Below are positions 42,721-52,441 of a stretch of 64,000 nucleotides of DNA, in pieces. The stretch comes from an uncultured bacterium. Its GTDB lineage: Bacteria; Verrucomicrobiota; Lentisphaeria; Victivallales; UBA1829. Each line of letters begins with the position of its first letter. Within the stretch, counting starts at the first letter, position 1. Made by a program: the position numbers and the translations under genes. The notes below the pieces were generated by a model. That model was not told where the DNA came from. It saw only the letters and a program-made list of their open reading frames with translations, and searched no databases. The DNA is taken from positions 9,647-73,646 of the forward strand of contig URKJ01000023.1 of the NCBI GenBank assembly GCA_900548385.1, read 5' to 3'.

Positions 42721-43524
42721 TCACTTGATTCCCGCCTGACGGCGGAACCAGGCTCCGGCAAGAGCAGGCCATTCAGCAACCGGCTCGCCCGTGCGGAGGG
42801 CTCCGTAGCCGTGACCGCCTTCCGGCCAGATGTGCAGTTCAGCGGGAACATTAACGCGTTTGAGCGCAAGGAACCACGCCAGAGCGTTTTCCGGACGGAT
42901 CGGATCATTCTCCGTCTGAAGCAGAAATGTCGGCGGGACATTGGCGTCGATTTTGAACTCCGGCGCAAGATTCAGCTGATCGTCCGCAAGATACGCAGGA
43001 TAAATCAGCGCGGTGAAATCCGGGCGGAACGGCTTGGCATCCACCGCATCCGCCGGGGGATATGGAACCCCGTCCGCCGGAGCGGAGATCGTGGCGGCAA
43101 GATGGGCTCCGGCGGAAAACCCGATTGCACCGACTTTATTCTCAAGAATCCCGAACCGTTCCGCGTTCGCCCGGATCATGCGCATGGCACGGGCGGCATC
43201 CGCATGGGCGGCGGTGCGACGGTCGGGACAGCGGTATTTCAGCAGAAACGCGGAAAATCCGTTCTGATTCAGCATTGTGCAGATGTCGCGTCCCTCGTGA
43301 TTCCAGGCGAGAATGCCATACCCGCCTCCGGGACAGACCAGCACGGCGGGGTGCGGTCCGTTCCCTGCCGCGGGAAACCAGGTGATGCTCGGCTCGGTCA
43401 CATCGGTCAGACGGTCGATACCGCCTTTGTGATCCTGAAAATGTTCTTTGCGGGACTCGTCTTCCGGGACGCGGAACGGAATCGAAGCCTTGTCCCAAAG
43501 CGGAAATGTTTCTGTGAACGTCAT
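42721..43524 (-). CDS. Alpha/beta-hydrolase esterase (BD-FAE/acetyl-esterase-like)
   Basis: 267 residues. Oxyanion loop VCPGGGYGILAWNHEG, nucleophile Ser137 in GFSAGAH, acid Asp in ENDPIRPEN, and His in GGHGYG. This arrangement is that of small carbohydrate esterases that remove acetyl or similar groups from plant polysaccharides. There is no signal peptide, so it should work in the cytosol on oligosaccharides. It lies upstream of the AraC regulator on the same strand. The 171 bases upstream of its start (43525-43695) hold no gene that I can support. Confidence 0.85.
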   Translation of the reverse strand: MTFTETFPLWDKASIPFRVPEDESRKEHFQDHKGGIDRLTDVTEPSITWFPAAGNGPHPAVLVCPGGGYGILAWNHEGRDICTMLNQNGFSAFLLKYRCPDRRTAAHADAARAMRMIRANAERFGILENKVGAIGFSAGAHLAATISAPADGVPYPPADAVDAKPFRPDFTALIYPAYLADDQLNLAPEFKIDANVPPTFLLQTENDPIRPENALAWFLALKRVNVPAELHIWPEGGHGYGALRTGEPVAEWPALAGAWFRRQAGIK

Positions 43525-43695
43525 AGAATAGATCCTTTATGTTAAAGCATTCCGGTATCATACAGCCACAGACGGATGAAAGCAAACCGGAACCGGAAAA
43601 TACGGATGAAATTTTGCTGTTCCATTTATGGAAAACCATTTCCCCGCCAGACGAATCCGGAAATTACCGTCTTTCCGGATAAGGCATCAGCCGAT

Positions 43696-44865
43696 TTACA
43701 TACCGTTCTGAATCGCTTTCAACGCACTGGCTGCGGTCTTCGCGATCGCCCCGTTCGCTCCGCCGGAAAGCTGATCGACCATCTCCCGCATGTCGCGCTC
43801 CACCTGTCCGCGCCGTTCACCGCCGGGCAGAATACGGTCCACCGCATCCGCCAGATCCTCCGGGATCACCTGATGCTGCAAATACTCTTCAAACACGCAA
43901 CGGTTCAGGATGATGTTCGGCATCGTAAAAAAGCCGCGGAACAGCTTGCCGATGATCAGACGCGCCAGCAGGAACGTCAGCTTGTTCAGTTTATAGGCGA
44001 CGACCAGCGGGAGCCCCGCGATCGCGCATTCCACCGTAACCGTTCCGGAAGCGGCAAGACCGGCGGTGCAGCGCTGCATCCAGAATGCCGTTTTACCGCG
44101 CGTCAGCTCAATCTTCGGAAGCGGATAATCCGGATGCTTGCGGATAAACGCTTCCAGTCCCTGCCGCACCATTTGCAGAATCCGTTCACGCGGAGACGCC
44201 ACGACGAACTGAAGGTTCGGATGACGCGATTTCAGGATCGCCGCGGTTTTCAGAAACGGTTCCAACAGAAACTCAATCTCCTTTTTGCGGCTTCCGGGAA
44301 GCAGGAGAATCGTATTCGGATCGCGTTCAATCGTTGCATCGGCGCGTCCCTGAACGATGTCCACCAACGGGTGACCGACGAATTCCACATCAAGTCCGGA
44401 ACCTTCGTAAACCTCCGGTTCGAACGGGAAAATCACCATCAGCTTACGGCAGTACTTCGCCAGTTTCCGGATGTTTCCGCGACGCCACACCCATACTTGC
44501 GGACTGATATACCAGACCACCGGAATCCCCGCCTTCCACATGGCCTTTGCAAACCGGATATTGAATCCCGGATAATCAATCAGAATCACTTCCAGCGGAC
44601 GGCGCTTTCCCGCTTCACGGATCAGGTACAGCATGATCCGGATGAACTTGAAGATATTCTCCAGCACTTCGACCAGGCCGATTACGCCCAGTTCACTGGA
44701 ATCGACCAGCAGCTCCACGCCCGCTTTGCGCATCTCGACGCCGCCCATTCCGCAGACAACGACATCCGGCCTGCGACGTTTGAGCTCCGCGGCGATACGC
44801 GCCCCGTACAGATCACCGGAGGCTTCCCCCGCGATGATCCAGATTTCTTTCCGCCCGGGATTCAT
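43696..44865 (-). CDS. lpxB: Lipid-A-disaccharide synthase
   Basis: 389 residues. Opens with IWIIAGEASGDLYGARIA and contains GMGGVEMRKAG, LIDYPGFN, YISPQVWVWRRG, FPFEPEVYEG and VGHPLVD, all LpxB landmarks, then LLPGSRKKEIE and SGTVTVECAIAGLPLVVAYK. It joins UDP-2,3-diacylglucosamine to lipid X to form the lipid A disaccharide at the inner membrane, so this organism makes lipopolysaccharide. It follows ffh by 6 bases on the same strand. Confidence 0.96.
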   Translation of the reverse strand: MNPGRKEIWIIAGEASGDLYGARIAAELKRRRPDVVVCGMGGVEMRKAGVELLVDSSELGVIGLVEVLENIFKFIRIMLYLIREAGKRRPLEVILIDYPGFNIRFAKAMWKAGIPVVWYISPQVWVWRRGNIRKLAKYCRKLMVIFPFEPEVYEGSGLDVEFVGHPLVDIVQGRADATIERDPNTILLLPGSRKKEIEFLLEPFLKTAAILKSRHPNLQFVVASPRERILQMVRQGLEAFIRKHPDYPLPKIELTRGKTAFWMQRCTAGLAASGTVTVECAIAGLPLVVAYKLNKLTFLLARLIIGKLFRGFFTMPNIILNRCVFEEYLQHQVIPEDLADAVDRILPGGERRGQVERDMREMVDQLSGGANGAIAKTAASALKAIQNGM

Positions 44866-44871
44866 GGACGG

Positions 44872-46290
44872 TCACCGTTTCTTGCGTTTCTTTTTCGGCG
44901 GCGTATAATTGGAACCGCGTCCGAAACTCGGCATACGGGCTCCGGCGGCAAGCGCCCCCATATCCATCGAACCGAGCTTTCCGCCGCGGAACGCGTGTCC
45001 GAACAGTCCGACGTTCTTCATCATCTTGCGCATGTTGGTGAACTGCTTGATGAGCTGGCTGACCTGCTCCACTGTCGTGCCGCTTCCTTTCGCAATACGG
45101 CGGCGGCGGGACATGTCGATTATGTCCGGATTCTCCCGCTCCTTTTTGTTCATGGAACAGATGATCGCTTCCATGCGGTTGAACTGGCTGGAATCAAATC
45201 CGGGGATTCCGGCGATCTTTCCGCCGCCGGGAAGCATTTTCAGGATCGCTTCCACACCGCCCATCTTGGACATCTGACGGAGCTGGCTGAGGAAGTCGTT
45301 GAAGTCGAATTTATTCTTTTTAAGTTTTTCCTGAAGTTTTTCCGCTTCCTCTTTGTCGATCTCCTCTGCGGCTTTTTCGACCAGCGAAACGATATCGCCC
45401 ATGCCGAGAATCCGGGACGCCATGCGGTCCGGATGAAAGACCTGCAAATCTTCCACTTTTTCGCCGACGCCGACGAATTTAATCGGGCATCCGGTGACTT
45501 TGCGGATCGAAAGAGCCGCTCCGCCGCGCGCATCGCCGTCCAGTTTCGTCAGCACCACGCCGGTAATGCCGAGCGCATCGTGAAAATGCTTTGCGACCGA
45601 AACCGCCTGCTGACCGAGCGCCGCATCCGCGACGAGCAGAATTTCCGCAGGGCGGACCGTCTCTTTGAGCCGGACAAGTTCCTGCACCATGGAGGTATCA
45701 ATCTGCAGCCGTCCGGCGGTGTCGATGATCAGATAATCGCAATTACCGGCAACCGCCCGTTTGACGGCATTCTGCGAAATCGTGCAGACATCCATATTTC
45801 CGCGTTCGGCGTAAACCTCCACACCGACTTCCTGTCCGAGAATCTCCAGCTGGTCGATTGCGGCGGGACGGTACACGTCGCATGCGGCAAGCAGCACGCG
45901 CTTTCCATGCTTTTTCAGACTGGCGGCGAGTTTTGCGCTGGATGTGGTTTTACCGCCGCCATGCAGACCGACCATCATAATGACATTCGGGCGGATCGCG
46001 GGATCCCATGCGAGCGGAGCTTCCGCCTCTCCCATGAACTCGGCAAGTTTGTCATTCACGATCTTGATCGCCATCTGTCCGGGCGTCACGCTCTTGAGCA
46101 CATCCTCTCCGAGACATTCCTTCGAGACTCCGGCAACGAATTCTTCCGCCACCTCACGGTTTACATCGGCCTCCAGGAGCGCGTTCAGCACCTCTTTCAT
46201 CGGTTCCGCAATATTCGATTCCGAAAGGGACGCGACACCGCGCAGTTTCCGCAGCGCCTCCTGCAATCTGTCGGTCAGATTATTAAACAT
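44872..46290 (-). CDS. ffh: Signal recognition particle protein Ffh
   Basis: 472 residues. N domain (1-90), G domain with GLHGGGKTTSSAKLA (usual GLQGSGKT), DTAGRLQID, TKLDGDARGGAAL, and a Met-rich M domain ending in GSNYTPPKKKRKKR. It binds signal sequences on ribosomes and, with 4.5S RNA, targets proteins to the membrane. The His in the P-loop where Gln usually stands is a small oddity. Its promoter lies just upstream, divergent from ilvD. Confidence 0.97.
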   Translation of the reverse strand: MFNNLTDRLQEALRKLRGVASLSESNIAEPMKEVLNALLEADVNREVAEEFVAGVSKECLGEDVLKSVTPGQMAIKIVNDKLAEFMGEAEAPLAWDPAIRPNVIMMVGLHGGGKTTSSAKLAASLKKHGKRVLLAACDVYRPAAIDQLEILGQEVGVEVYAERGNMDVCTISQNAVKRAVAGNCDYLIIDTAGRLQIDTSMVQELVRLKETVRPAEILLVADAALGQQAVSVAKHFHDALGITGVVLTKLDGDARGGAALSIRKVTGCPIKFVGVGEKVEDLQVFHPDRMASRILGMGDIVSLVEKAAEEIDKEEAEKLQEKLKKNKFDFNDFLSQLRQMSKMGGVEAILKMLPGGGKIAGIPGFDSSQFNRMEAIICSMNKKERENPDIIDMSRRRRIAKGSGTTVEQVSQLIKQFTNMRKMMKNVGLFGHAFRGGKLGSMDMGALAAGARMPSFGRGSNYTPPKKKRKKR

Positions 46291-46345
46291 GATTTATTTT
46301 TTCTCCTGCCTTGTGTAAACGCGGCACCTGTGTTATATTATAGAA

Positions 46346-46374
46346 ATAATGAAAACACGTCCGCAAACTGTCAA
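46346..46374 (-). promoter_or_regulatory. Promoter of ffh-lpxB
   Basis: On the minus strand TTGACA (46369-46374) and CATTAT (46346-46351) are 17 bp apart. Confidence 0.5.
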
Positions 46375-46448
46375 CACAGTATTATGGCAGAAAACGGCGA
46401 AATTTCAACCATGGTTTCATAATTTTTCGTAAAAAAGAGAGGATTGCC

Positions 46449-48137
46449 ATGCGAAGCGACATTATGAAGAAAGGATTGGAGCGTGCGCCGCACCGCGCTC
46501 TGATGACTGCAACCGGCATCAAACACTCCGATATCACCAAACCCTATATCGGCGTCTGCAACTCCTACACCAACATCGTCCCCGGTCACTGCCACCTGAA
46601 AAAAGTCGGCGAGATCATCTGTGACGCCATCCGGGAAGCCGGCGGCGTTCCTTACGAGTTCAACACGATCGCCGTCTGCGACGGTATCGCGATGGGACAT
46701 TCCGGCATGAAATACTCTCTCGCCAGCCGCGAAATCATTGCCGACAGCGTCGAAACCATGGGTTCCGCTCATCCGTTCGACGCCATGATCTGCATTCCGA
46801 ACTGCGACAAAGTGGTCCCCGGTATGCTCATGGGCGCCATGCGGCTCAATATCCCGACGATCTTTGCTTCCGGCGGGCCGATGCGCGCGGGCAAAACCCC
46901 GAATGCCTCTCATGACACCGACCTTAATTCCATCTTCGAGGGCGTTGCCGCCCGCGTCGTCAACACCATTGACGATGCACAGCTGGAATCCCTGGAATGT
47001 ACCGCCTGCCCCGGCGCGGGCTCCTGTTCGGGAATGTTCACGGCAAACAGCATGAACTGTCTCTGTGAAGCGCTCGGCATCGCCCTGCCCGGCAACGGAA
47101 CAATCGCCGCCGACGATCCCGCCCGTGTCGAACTCTGGCGGAAAGCGGCATTCCGTATCGTTGAACTGGCGAAAATGGAAAATCCGCCGCGCGCCAAGGA
47201 TTTCGTCACCCCGAAATCCTTCCGCAATGCGCTGGTGCTTGACATGGCAATGGGCGGGTCCTCCAACACCGTCCTCCACACGCTGGCGGTCGCCAATGAA
47301 GCCGGACTCAAAGTCGACATCAAGGATCTGGACAATATTTCCAAATCCACCCCGAACATCTGCAAACTCGCTCCGTCGAAACCGGAATTTCATATTGTGG
47401 AAGACTGTCAGCGGGTCGGCGGAATCATGGCGATCCTGAAAGAGATCGCAAAAGTTCCCGGTCTCATCGACGGTTCCGCTCCCACGATCTCCGGCAAAAC
47501 GCTTGCGGAACAGTACAGCGCCGCTCCCGATCCGGACGGCTCCGTCATCCGCACGGTCGACAATGCATACAGCAAAGTCGGCGGACTCGCGATTCTGTTC
47601 GGCAACCTCGCGGAAAACGGCTGCGTTGTAAAAGCGGCGGGCGTCGACCCGAAAATGCTGGTCCACAAAGGTCCGGCGGTCATCTTTGAAAGTCAGGAAG
47701 AGGCCTGCGAAGGCATCCTCGGCGGCAAAGTAAAGGAAGGCGACGTGGTCGTCATCCGCTATGAGGGACCGAAAGGCGGACCCGGAATGCAGGAAATGCT
47801 TGCGCCGACCTCATACATCATGGGCAGGGGGCTCGGCTCCAGCGTGGCTCTTGTCACCGACGGACGTTTTTCCGGAGCAACACACGGAGCCTGCATCGGC
47901 CATGTCAGCCCGGAAGCGGCGGCCGGCGGACTCATCGGACTTGTTGAACCGGGCGACATCATCGCCATCGACATCCCGAACCGCACGGTTACGCTCGAAG
48001 TCCCGGAAACCGTCCTAGCCGAACGCCGCAAGACCTGGAAACCGCGTGAACCGAAGATCAAAACCGGTTATCTCGCGAAATACGCCAGTCTTGCGACAAG
48101 CGCCGATACCGGCGGAGTCCTCCGCGTCGGCAAATAA
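46449..48137 (+). CDS. ilvD: Dihydroxy-acid dehydratase
   Basis: 562 residues, the family length. Iron-sulfur cysteines appear in NCDKVVPGM and CPGAGSCSGMFTANSMNC, and the substrate motif AMGGSSNTVLH is present. It makes 2-keto acids in valine, leucine and isoleucine synthesis. GAGAGGA precedes the ATG. It overlaps the following pseudouridine synthase by one base (TAATG). No other ilv genes are in the window. Confidence 0.97.
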   Translation: MRSDIMKKGLERAPHRALMTATGIKHSDITKPYIGVCNSYTNIVPGHCHLKKVGEIICDAIREAGGVPYEFNTIAVCDGIAMGHSGMKYSLASREIIADSVETMGSAHPFDAMICIPNCDKVVPGMLMGAMRLNIPTIFASGGPMRAGKTPNASHDTDLNSIFEGVAARVVNTIDDAQLESLECTACPGAGSCSGMFTANSMNCLCEALGIALPGNGTIAADDPARVELWRKAAFRIVELAKMENPPRAKDFVTPKSFRNALVLDMAMGGSSNTVLHTLAVANEAGLKVDIKDLDNISKSTPNICKLAPSKPEFHIVEDCQRVGGIMAILKEIAKVPGLIDGSAPTISGKTLAEQYSAAPDPDGSVIRTVDNAYSKVGGLAILFGNLAENGCVVKAAGVDPKMLVHKGPAVIFESQEEACEGILGGKVKEGDVVVIRYEGPKGGPGMQEMLAPTSYIMGRGLGSSVALVTDGRFSGATHGACIGHVSPEAAAGGLIGLVEPGDIIAIDIPNRTVTLEVPETVLAERRKTWKPREPKIKTGYLAKYASLATSADTGGVLRVGK

Positions 48138-49090
48138 TGAAGAGCGATCCCGATCAGAGAATCGCGGAAACGCTCATTGAGCCGGAAGCCCATGGTCTCC
48201 GGCTCGATTTCTATTTGCAGCGGCGTTTCAGCTACCGTTCCCGGACAGAGTGGCAGAAAAGCATTGAAGATGGCGAAATCCTCCTGAACGGACGACGGAC
48301 AAAATCCTCCCGCAAGCTGCAGACAGGGGAAAAGATCGCGTTCATTCCAAAACCTTACGAAGAACCCGCCGTTGACCGTTCCTTCGTTCTGCTGGAAGAA
48401 AACGAAAAGTACCTGATCGTGTCAAAACCGGGCAACCTGCCGTGTCATCCCGCCGGAGTCTTTTTCCGCAACACGTTATGGCATCTTCTGCGGGAACGCT
48501 ACGGCGAAACGGTTCATATTGCAACCCGCCTCGACCGCGAAACCTCCGGCGTTGTACTTGTCGCCCGGACTCCGGAAACCGCAGCGGCATTCACCCGCGC
48601 ATTGACGGAAACCAGCGTCCACAAACGGTACATCGCGATCGTTCACGGCAACTTTCCCACGGAACTGACGGCAAACGGCTGGCTTTCCCCGGATCCATCG
48701 ACTGCAATCCGCAAAAAACGCCGTTTCACCTTTGAGCAGCTTCCGGAAAGCGAACGTTCGGAAACCTCATTCCGTCTGCTGAAACAATGCGGCGAACTGA
48801 GCGTTGTGGAAGCCATTCCGCGAACTGGACGCCTCCACCAGATCCGCGCCACGCTGTTTTCTCTCGGCTACCCGATGACAGGCGATAAGCTGTACGGCGT
48901 CGACGACTCCTTTTTCACCAAATTCATCGACGACCGTCTGACCGAGGACGACCGGAACCGTCTGCTGCTTCCCCGTCAGGCATTGCACGCATCCGAACTC
49001 CGCGTGCCGTTCCGCGGCGGAGAACTGCACGCCTCCGCTCCCCTGCCCGATGACATGGCGGCTCTCTGCGGGGATTTGAGCGGAGAATAG
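48137..49090 (+). CDS. RluA-family pseudouridine synthase
   Basis: 317 residues. An S4-like N-terminal part (LRLDFYLQRRF...GEILLNGRRTKSSRKLQTGEKI) and the catalytic domain with RLDRETSG (Asp133), HKRYIAIVHG and GRLHQIRATLFSLGYPMTGDKLYG. It converts uridines in rRNA or tRNA to pseudouridine; the precise target cannot be told from the sequence. The start overlaps the ilvD stop, so it is coupled to it. Confidence 0.92.
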   Translation: MKSDPDQRIAETLIEPEAHGLRLDFYLQRRFSYRSRTEWQKSIEDGEILLNGRRTKSSRKLQTGEKIAFIPKPYEEPAVDRSFVLLEENEKYLIVSKPGNLPCHPAGVFFRNTLWHLLRERYGETVHIATRLDRETSGVVLVARTPETAAAFTRALTETSVHKRYIAIVHGNFPTELTANGWLSPDPSTAIRKKRRFTFEQLPESERSETSFRLLKQCGELSVVEAIPRTGRLHQIRATLFSLGYPMTGDKLYGVDDSFFTKFIDDRLTEDDRNRLLLPRQALHASELRVPFRGGELHASAPLPDDMAALCGDLSGE

Positions 49091-49093
49091 AAA

Positions 49094-49114
49094 CCGTCCG
49101 GACGGGAATTTTTT
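49094..49114 (+). terminator. Possible terminator after the pseudouridine synthase gene
   Basis: CCGT-CCGG-ACGG (49094-49105) forms a short palindromic hairpin, followed shortly by six T residues (49109-49114). The stem is short, so confidence is low. Confidence 0.4.
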
Positions 49115-49124
49115 CTTTCCGGGA

Positions 49125-49153
49125 TTGCTATTCCCGCAAAAGCAGCGTATATT
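49125..49153 (+). promoter_or_regulatory. Promoter of the BASS transporter gene
   Basis: TTGCTA (49125-49130) and TATATT (49148-49153) are 17 bp apart, 32 bases before the ATG. Confidence 0.6.
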
Positions 49154-49185
49154 ACCTGAATCCGGCAAGCAGGAAAGGGGTTGAC

Positions 49186-50130
49186 ATGCTGAAAACATTG
49201 ATTCGTCCGGCAATGATCTTCATTCCGTTTCTTCTGGGAACTCTGTTCCCTCAAGCACATGTTCTGAACGATCCTCCGTTCAACATGGTGCGCTGGGCAC
49301 TGGTTGTCATGGTGTTTCTGTCATGCCTGCAAATCCGGTTCAGCGAATTGAAGCCGCGACGGCAGCACTGGTATCTGCTGGGTGCCAATCTTCTGATGGG
49401 AATTGTTCCGTACTTTATTTTAAAGTATCTTTTCCCCGGCAGTCCGGTACTGGCGAACGCTGCGTTTTTCGTCGGCATCACCCCGACCGCCACGGCGGCA
49501 CCGGTCGTTGTGGCATTTCTCAACGGCAGAATCGGATTCGCGCTGACGGGATTCACGATCACGAATGTATTCGTCTCGCTCTCTCTGCTGCTCCTTCTGC
49601 CGTTGGTGACCGGACAGTTCACCGCGGAGTTTATCGGTCAGGTCGCAGTGACTCTGCTTCAGGTGATCGCATTTCCGTTTACCGCGGCGGTGCTCATACG
49701 CAGTATCTGGCCTGGCATACGGACTCTGCCGAAAAAACTGAAAACCTTTTCCTTTCTGCTGTGGTCGTTCACCCTGTTCGTTCTGGCGGCGATCGCACGG
49801 GAATATTTTATCGAAAATCCGCAGGTATCGCGCTGGAACATCGCCGGAATCGCCCTGATCTCCCTGATAATCTGCATCTGCAATTTCTGGTTCGGCAAAT
49901 ACCTTGCGCCGAAGCGCTACCGCAGGGAATGCAGTCAGCTTCTCGGACAGAAGAACACCACGTTCACCATGTATCTGGCTGTACATTACGCCAGTGCTCT
50001 GGCGGCGATGGGACCGATCTTCTATATTGTCTGCCACAACACCTGGAACGCGTGGCAGATGTATCAGTACGACCGCCGCAAACTCCTGCGCAAAAAACGG
50101 ATGGACACGGCAAAGAGCGTCAGACAATAA
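49186..50130 (+). CDS. BASS-type (bile acid:sodium symporter-like) membrane protein
   Basis: 314 residues with nine to ten hydrophobic segments. Landmarks: VFLSCLQIRFSEL, FFVGITPTATAAPVVVAFLNG (the crossover helix region of the family) and NTTFTMYLAVHYAS near the end. AAAGGGG lies before the ATG. The family moves organic anions with sodium. The substrate is unknown. Its last 11 bases overlap the metallophosphoesterase gene on the other strand. Confidence 0.8.
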   Translation: MLKTLIRPAMIFIPFLLGTLFPQAHVLNDPPFNMVRWALVVMVFLSCLQIRFSELKPRRQHWYLLGANLLMGIVPYFILKYLFPGSPVLANAAFFVGITPTATAAPVVVAFLNGRIGFALTGFTITNVFVSLSLLLLLPLVTGQFTAEFIGQVAVTLLQVIAFPFTAAVLIRSIWPGIRTLPKKLKTFSFLLWSFTLFVLAAIAREYFIENPQVSRWNIAGIALISLIICICNFWFGKYLAPKRYRRECSQLLGQKNTTFTMYLAVHYASALAAMGPIFYIVCHNTWNAWQMYQYDRRKLLRKKRMDTAKSVRQ

Positions 50131-51043
50131 GACGGAAATGCGCGGAAAGCACATTCGTATCGAACGGCAATCCGTTGCGGTCCTGCTCCGGTTCTCCGAT
50201 CATCGCCGGAGTAATCCCCAGGTAAGGCATTCCGCTCATCCCCACAATCCGGAACGTGCCGTCTTCCGAAACCGTAACCACGGCATGAACCGGAGCCCCA
50301 TACAGCAGTTCATGATCGGATACCGGGCATTTTTTCATCAATTCATCCGGATAAGCATGATGGGACTTATTGACCCACACGGATGTAGTGGAATTCAAAT
50401 CGAACCATGCAATCCCCTCCGTCAGCAGCAAACGGTTGCGGTGATGGTGTCCGTTGATCCAGAGAACAGGATGTTTTCCCTGCGCTTCCCGGAGCATGGC
50501 ACGAATCTCCGGTCCGTTGATCAGCCCATAGGGAAGGATTGCGCTCTCATGAGAAAAAATCACGCACGGACCGGGAGCCGTCGCCACGGAATCCCGCAGA
50601 AATTCCATCTGCTCCGGCGGAAGAAGAAGTCCGGTCTGATGACATTTCTCCCAGGCGGATTCATCCCCGTAGTGCTGCAGCGTTCCATCCTCGGAACGGT
50701 GATAATTGGTATCCAGCGAAATCATGCGGATCCCGTTCCGGTCAAACCGGTAATAACTCCGGTCGTCAAGACGGTAAGCCTCCAAGACAACGGCAAGCCC
50801 GTCCGTCTGTTCAAAATCATGATTCCCGACCGTGTGGTATGCGGGAATATGAAACGAATTGTATCGGTTGATGATCGGTTTTGCAGTCATGACATTGTGA
50901 CAGAAATCGCCGCAGTGCATGATGAAATCGACCTTTTCCCGTTCCGCCCGTTCCAAAACCCGTTCCAGCCGTTCCGCCGCCGAATTCCAGTTGCCGTCCC
51001 GGTAATGCAGATCAGCAAACACGCTGAATTTCACCTGTTGCAT
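50120..51043 (-). CDS. Metallophosphoesterase (calcineurin-like)
   Basis: 307 residues. Metal-binding motifs in order: FADLHY (Asp-x-His), HCGDFCHN, GNHDFEQ, IFSHES and GHHHRN. These define the calcineurin-like phosphoesterases with a two-metal centre. There is no signal peptide. The close of the protein has GMPYLGITPAMIGEP. The substrate is not predictable; such enzymes include phosphodiesterases, nucleotidases and 3'-5' nucleases. It converges with the BASS gene. Confidence 0.88.
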   Translation of the reverse strand: MQQVKFSVFADLHYRDGNWNSAAERLERVLERAEREKVDFIMHCGDFCHNVMTAKPIINRYNSFHIPAYHTVGNHDFEQTDGLAVVLEAYRLDDRSYYRFDRNGIRMISLDTNYHRSEDGTLQHYGDESAWEKCHQTGLLLPPEQMEFLRDSVATAPGPCVIFSHESAILPYGLINGPEIRAMLREAQGKHPVLWINGHHHRNRLLLTEGIAWFDLNSTTSVWVNKSHHAYPDELMKKCPVSDHELLYGAPVHAVVTVSEDGTFRIVGMSGMPYLGITPAMIGEPEQDRNGLPFDTNVLSAHFRLIV

Positions 51044-51184
51044 AAATTGTCAACCCTTTTTTCTGTTTTCAGTAAACAAATCAATATACACAGCCGGAAA
51101 CGAAAAAGCAATCCCGGCGGAAACAGATTTCCGGAAAAGTACGGCAGACGATTCTCCATTATCTGACAACTGTTGAAATCCGGA

Positions 51185-51213
51185 TTGACTTTTCCGGCTT
51201 TCCCATGTATAAT
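51185..51213 (+). promoter_or_regulatory. Promoter of the GNAT-GrpB gene
   Basis: TTGACT (51185-51190) and TATAAT (51208-51213) are 17 bp apart, 27 bases before the ATG. Confidence 0.75.
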
Positions 51214-51240
51214 ACACGCCGGCCGGAAAGGAGAACACGA

Positions 51241-52344
51241 ATGAAAAGCGAACCGATTATCACAACCGAACGTCTGACACTTCATGAAATGGAACAAAGC
51301 GACTTTCCGGCTCTCTGCACCATGCTGCAGGATCCGGAAGTCATGTACGCATGGGAACGCTGTTTCCCCGATGAAGAGGTCCGGGCGTGGATCGACCGCA
51401 ACGGAAAACGCTATCAGGAGCACGGCTGCGGCTACTGGCTTGCGGTCAGCAGAGATTCCGGAGAAGTCGTCGGGCAGATCGGTCTTATTCCGGAAGAAAT
51501 CGAAGGACACAGCCATTCCGGAGTCGGTTGGCTGCTCGCCCGGAAACACTGGCACAACGGTTATGCAGCCGAAGGTGCAAAAGCATGTCTTGACCACGCT
51601 TTTTCTGATCGGAAAACCGGACGGGTGATCGCGGATATCCGTCCCATGAACACGAACTCCATCCGGGTTGCGGAACGGATCGGGATGATCGCCGCCGGAG
51701 AATATGACAAACTGGTCGGCGGCGTCATCATGCCGCACCGTCTCTATTACGCCCGCACCCCGGAGGTTGAAGTGAACGACTACGATCCGGTCTGGCTGAA
51801 ACGGTTCGAACAACTGCGCACGCATCTGTCTCCGGTTCTGGAAACATTCGGCGGCAGGTTGGAACATGTCGGCAGCACCTCCATCGCCGGACTGGCCGCC
51901 AAACCGGTCATTGATGCGGATTATCTTCTCCCCGATGCGGCGCTCTGGCCGCAAGTGAAAGCGGTGTTGGAACCTCTCGGCTTTTTCCACCGCGGAAACG
52001 GAGATCTTCCCGGACGGGAGATGTTCACGGAAAGTCTGCAGCTGGAATTCCGTCATAACTTTTACGTCTGTATGCCGGACTGCATCCATGCGTCCAATCA
52101 TCTGCGGCTGCGCGATTTTCTGCGCGGCAATGCAGAAGCGGCCAGACAGTATGGAGCCCTGAAAAAACGGCTTGCCGCACAGTACCCCAATGACGTCGAC
52201 CGGTATTGCGCCGGTAAATCCGATCTGATTTCCGCATTTCTGTCTCAAACGGGAATGAGCGCCGATGCCGTCGCCATGATCAACGGCATCAATAAGACTC
52301 TGCCGCAACGCCCCTGTCGGAACATTCCGGAAAAAGAATCATAA
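51241..52344 (+). CDS. GNAT acetyltransferase fused to a GrpB-type nucleotidyltransferase
   Basis: 367 residues from ATG 51241, which has GGAAAGGAG upstream. Residues 1-180 are a GNAT N-acetyltransferase of the RimJ/RimL style (ERLTLHEM at the start, WLLARKHWHNGYAAEGAKA for acetyl-CoA binding, NTNSIRVAERIGM). Residues about 185-345 are a GrpB/UPF0157 domain (YDPVWLKRFEQL, HVGSTSIAGLAAKPVIDADYLL, RHNFYVCMPD), an uncharacterised nucleotidyltransferase-fold family. The fusion suggests both activities act on one small molecule. It has its own promoter. Confidence 0.88.
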   Translation: MKSEPIITTERLTLHEMEQSDFPALCTMLQDPEVMYAWERCFPDEEVRAWIDRNGKRYQEHGCGYWLAVSRDSGEVVGQIGLIPEEIEGHSHSGVGWLLARKHWHNGYAAEGAKACLDHAFSDRKTGRVIADIRPMNTNSIRVAERIGMIAAGEYDKLVGGVIMPHRLYYARTPEVEVNDYDPVWLKRFEQLRTHLSPVLETFGGRLEHVGSTSIAGLAAKPVIDADYLLPDAALWPQVKAVLEPLGFFHRGNGDLPGREMFTESLQLEFRHNFYVCMPDCIHASNHLRLRDFLRGNAEAARQYGALKKRLAAQYPNDVDRYCAGKSDLISAFLSQTGMSADAVAMINGINKTLPQRPCRNIPEKES

Positions 52345-52384
52345 TACCGTTTTCTCCTCAAACCGGAGCTTTCAAACAGCAACG

Positions 52385-52413
52385 TTGCAGATTTCTGTTT
52401 GTTGTGATATAGT
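52385..52413 (+). promoter_or_regulatory. Promoter of the YraN-like gene
   Basis: TTGCAG (52385-52390) and TATAGT (52408-52413) are 17 bp apart, 28 bases before the ATG. Confidence 0.65.
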
Positions 52414-52441
52414 ATAGACGGAAAAGCAAGGACCAGCAACG

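Noticed and set aside
43576..46422. A 948-codon open frame on the plus strand
   Set aside because: It is antisense to lpxB and ffh, both with full family motifs on the minus strand; its own translation is His/Arg-rich with no recognisable domain.
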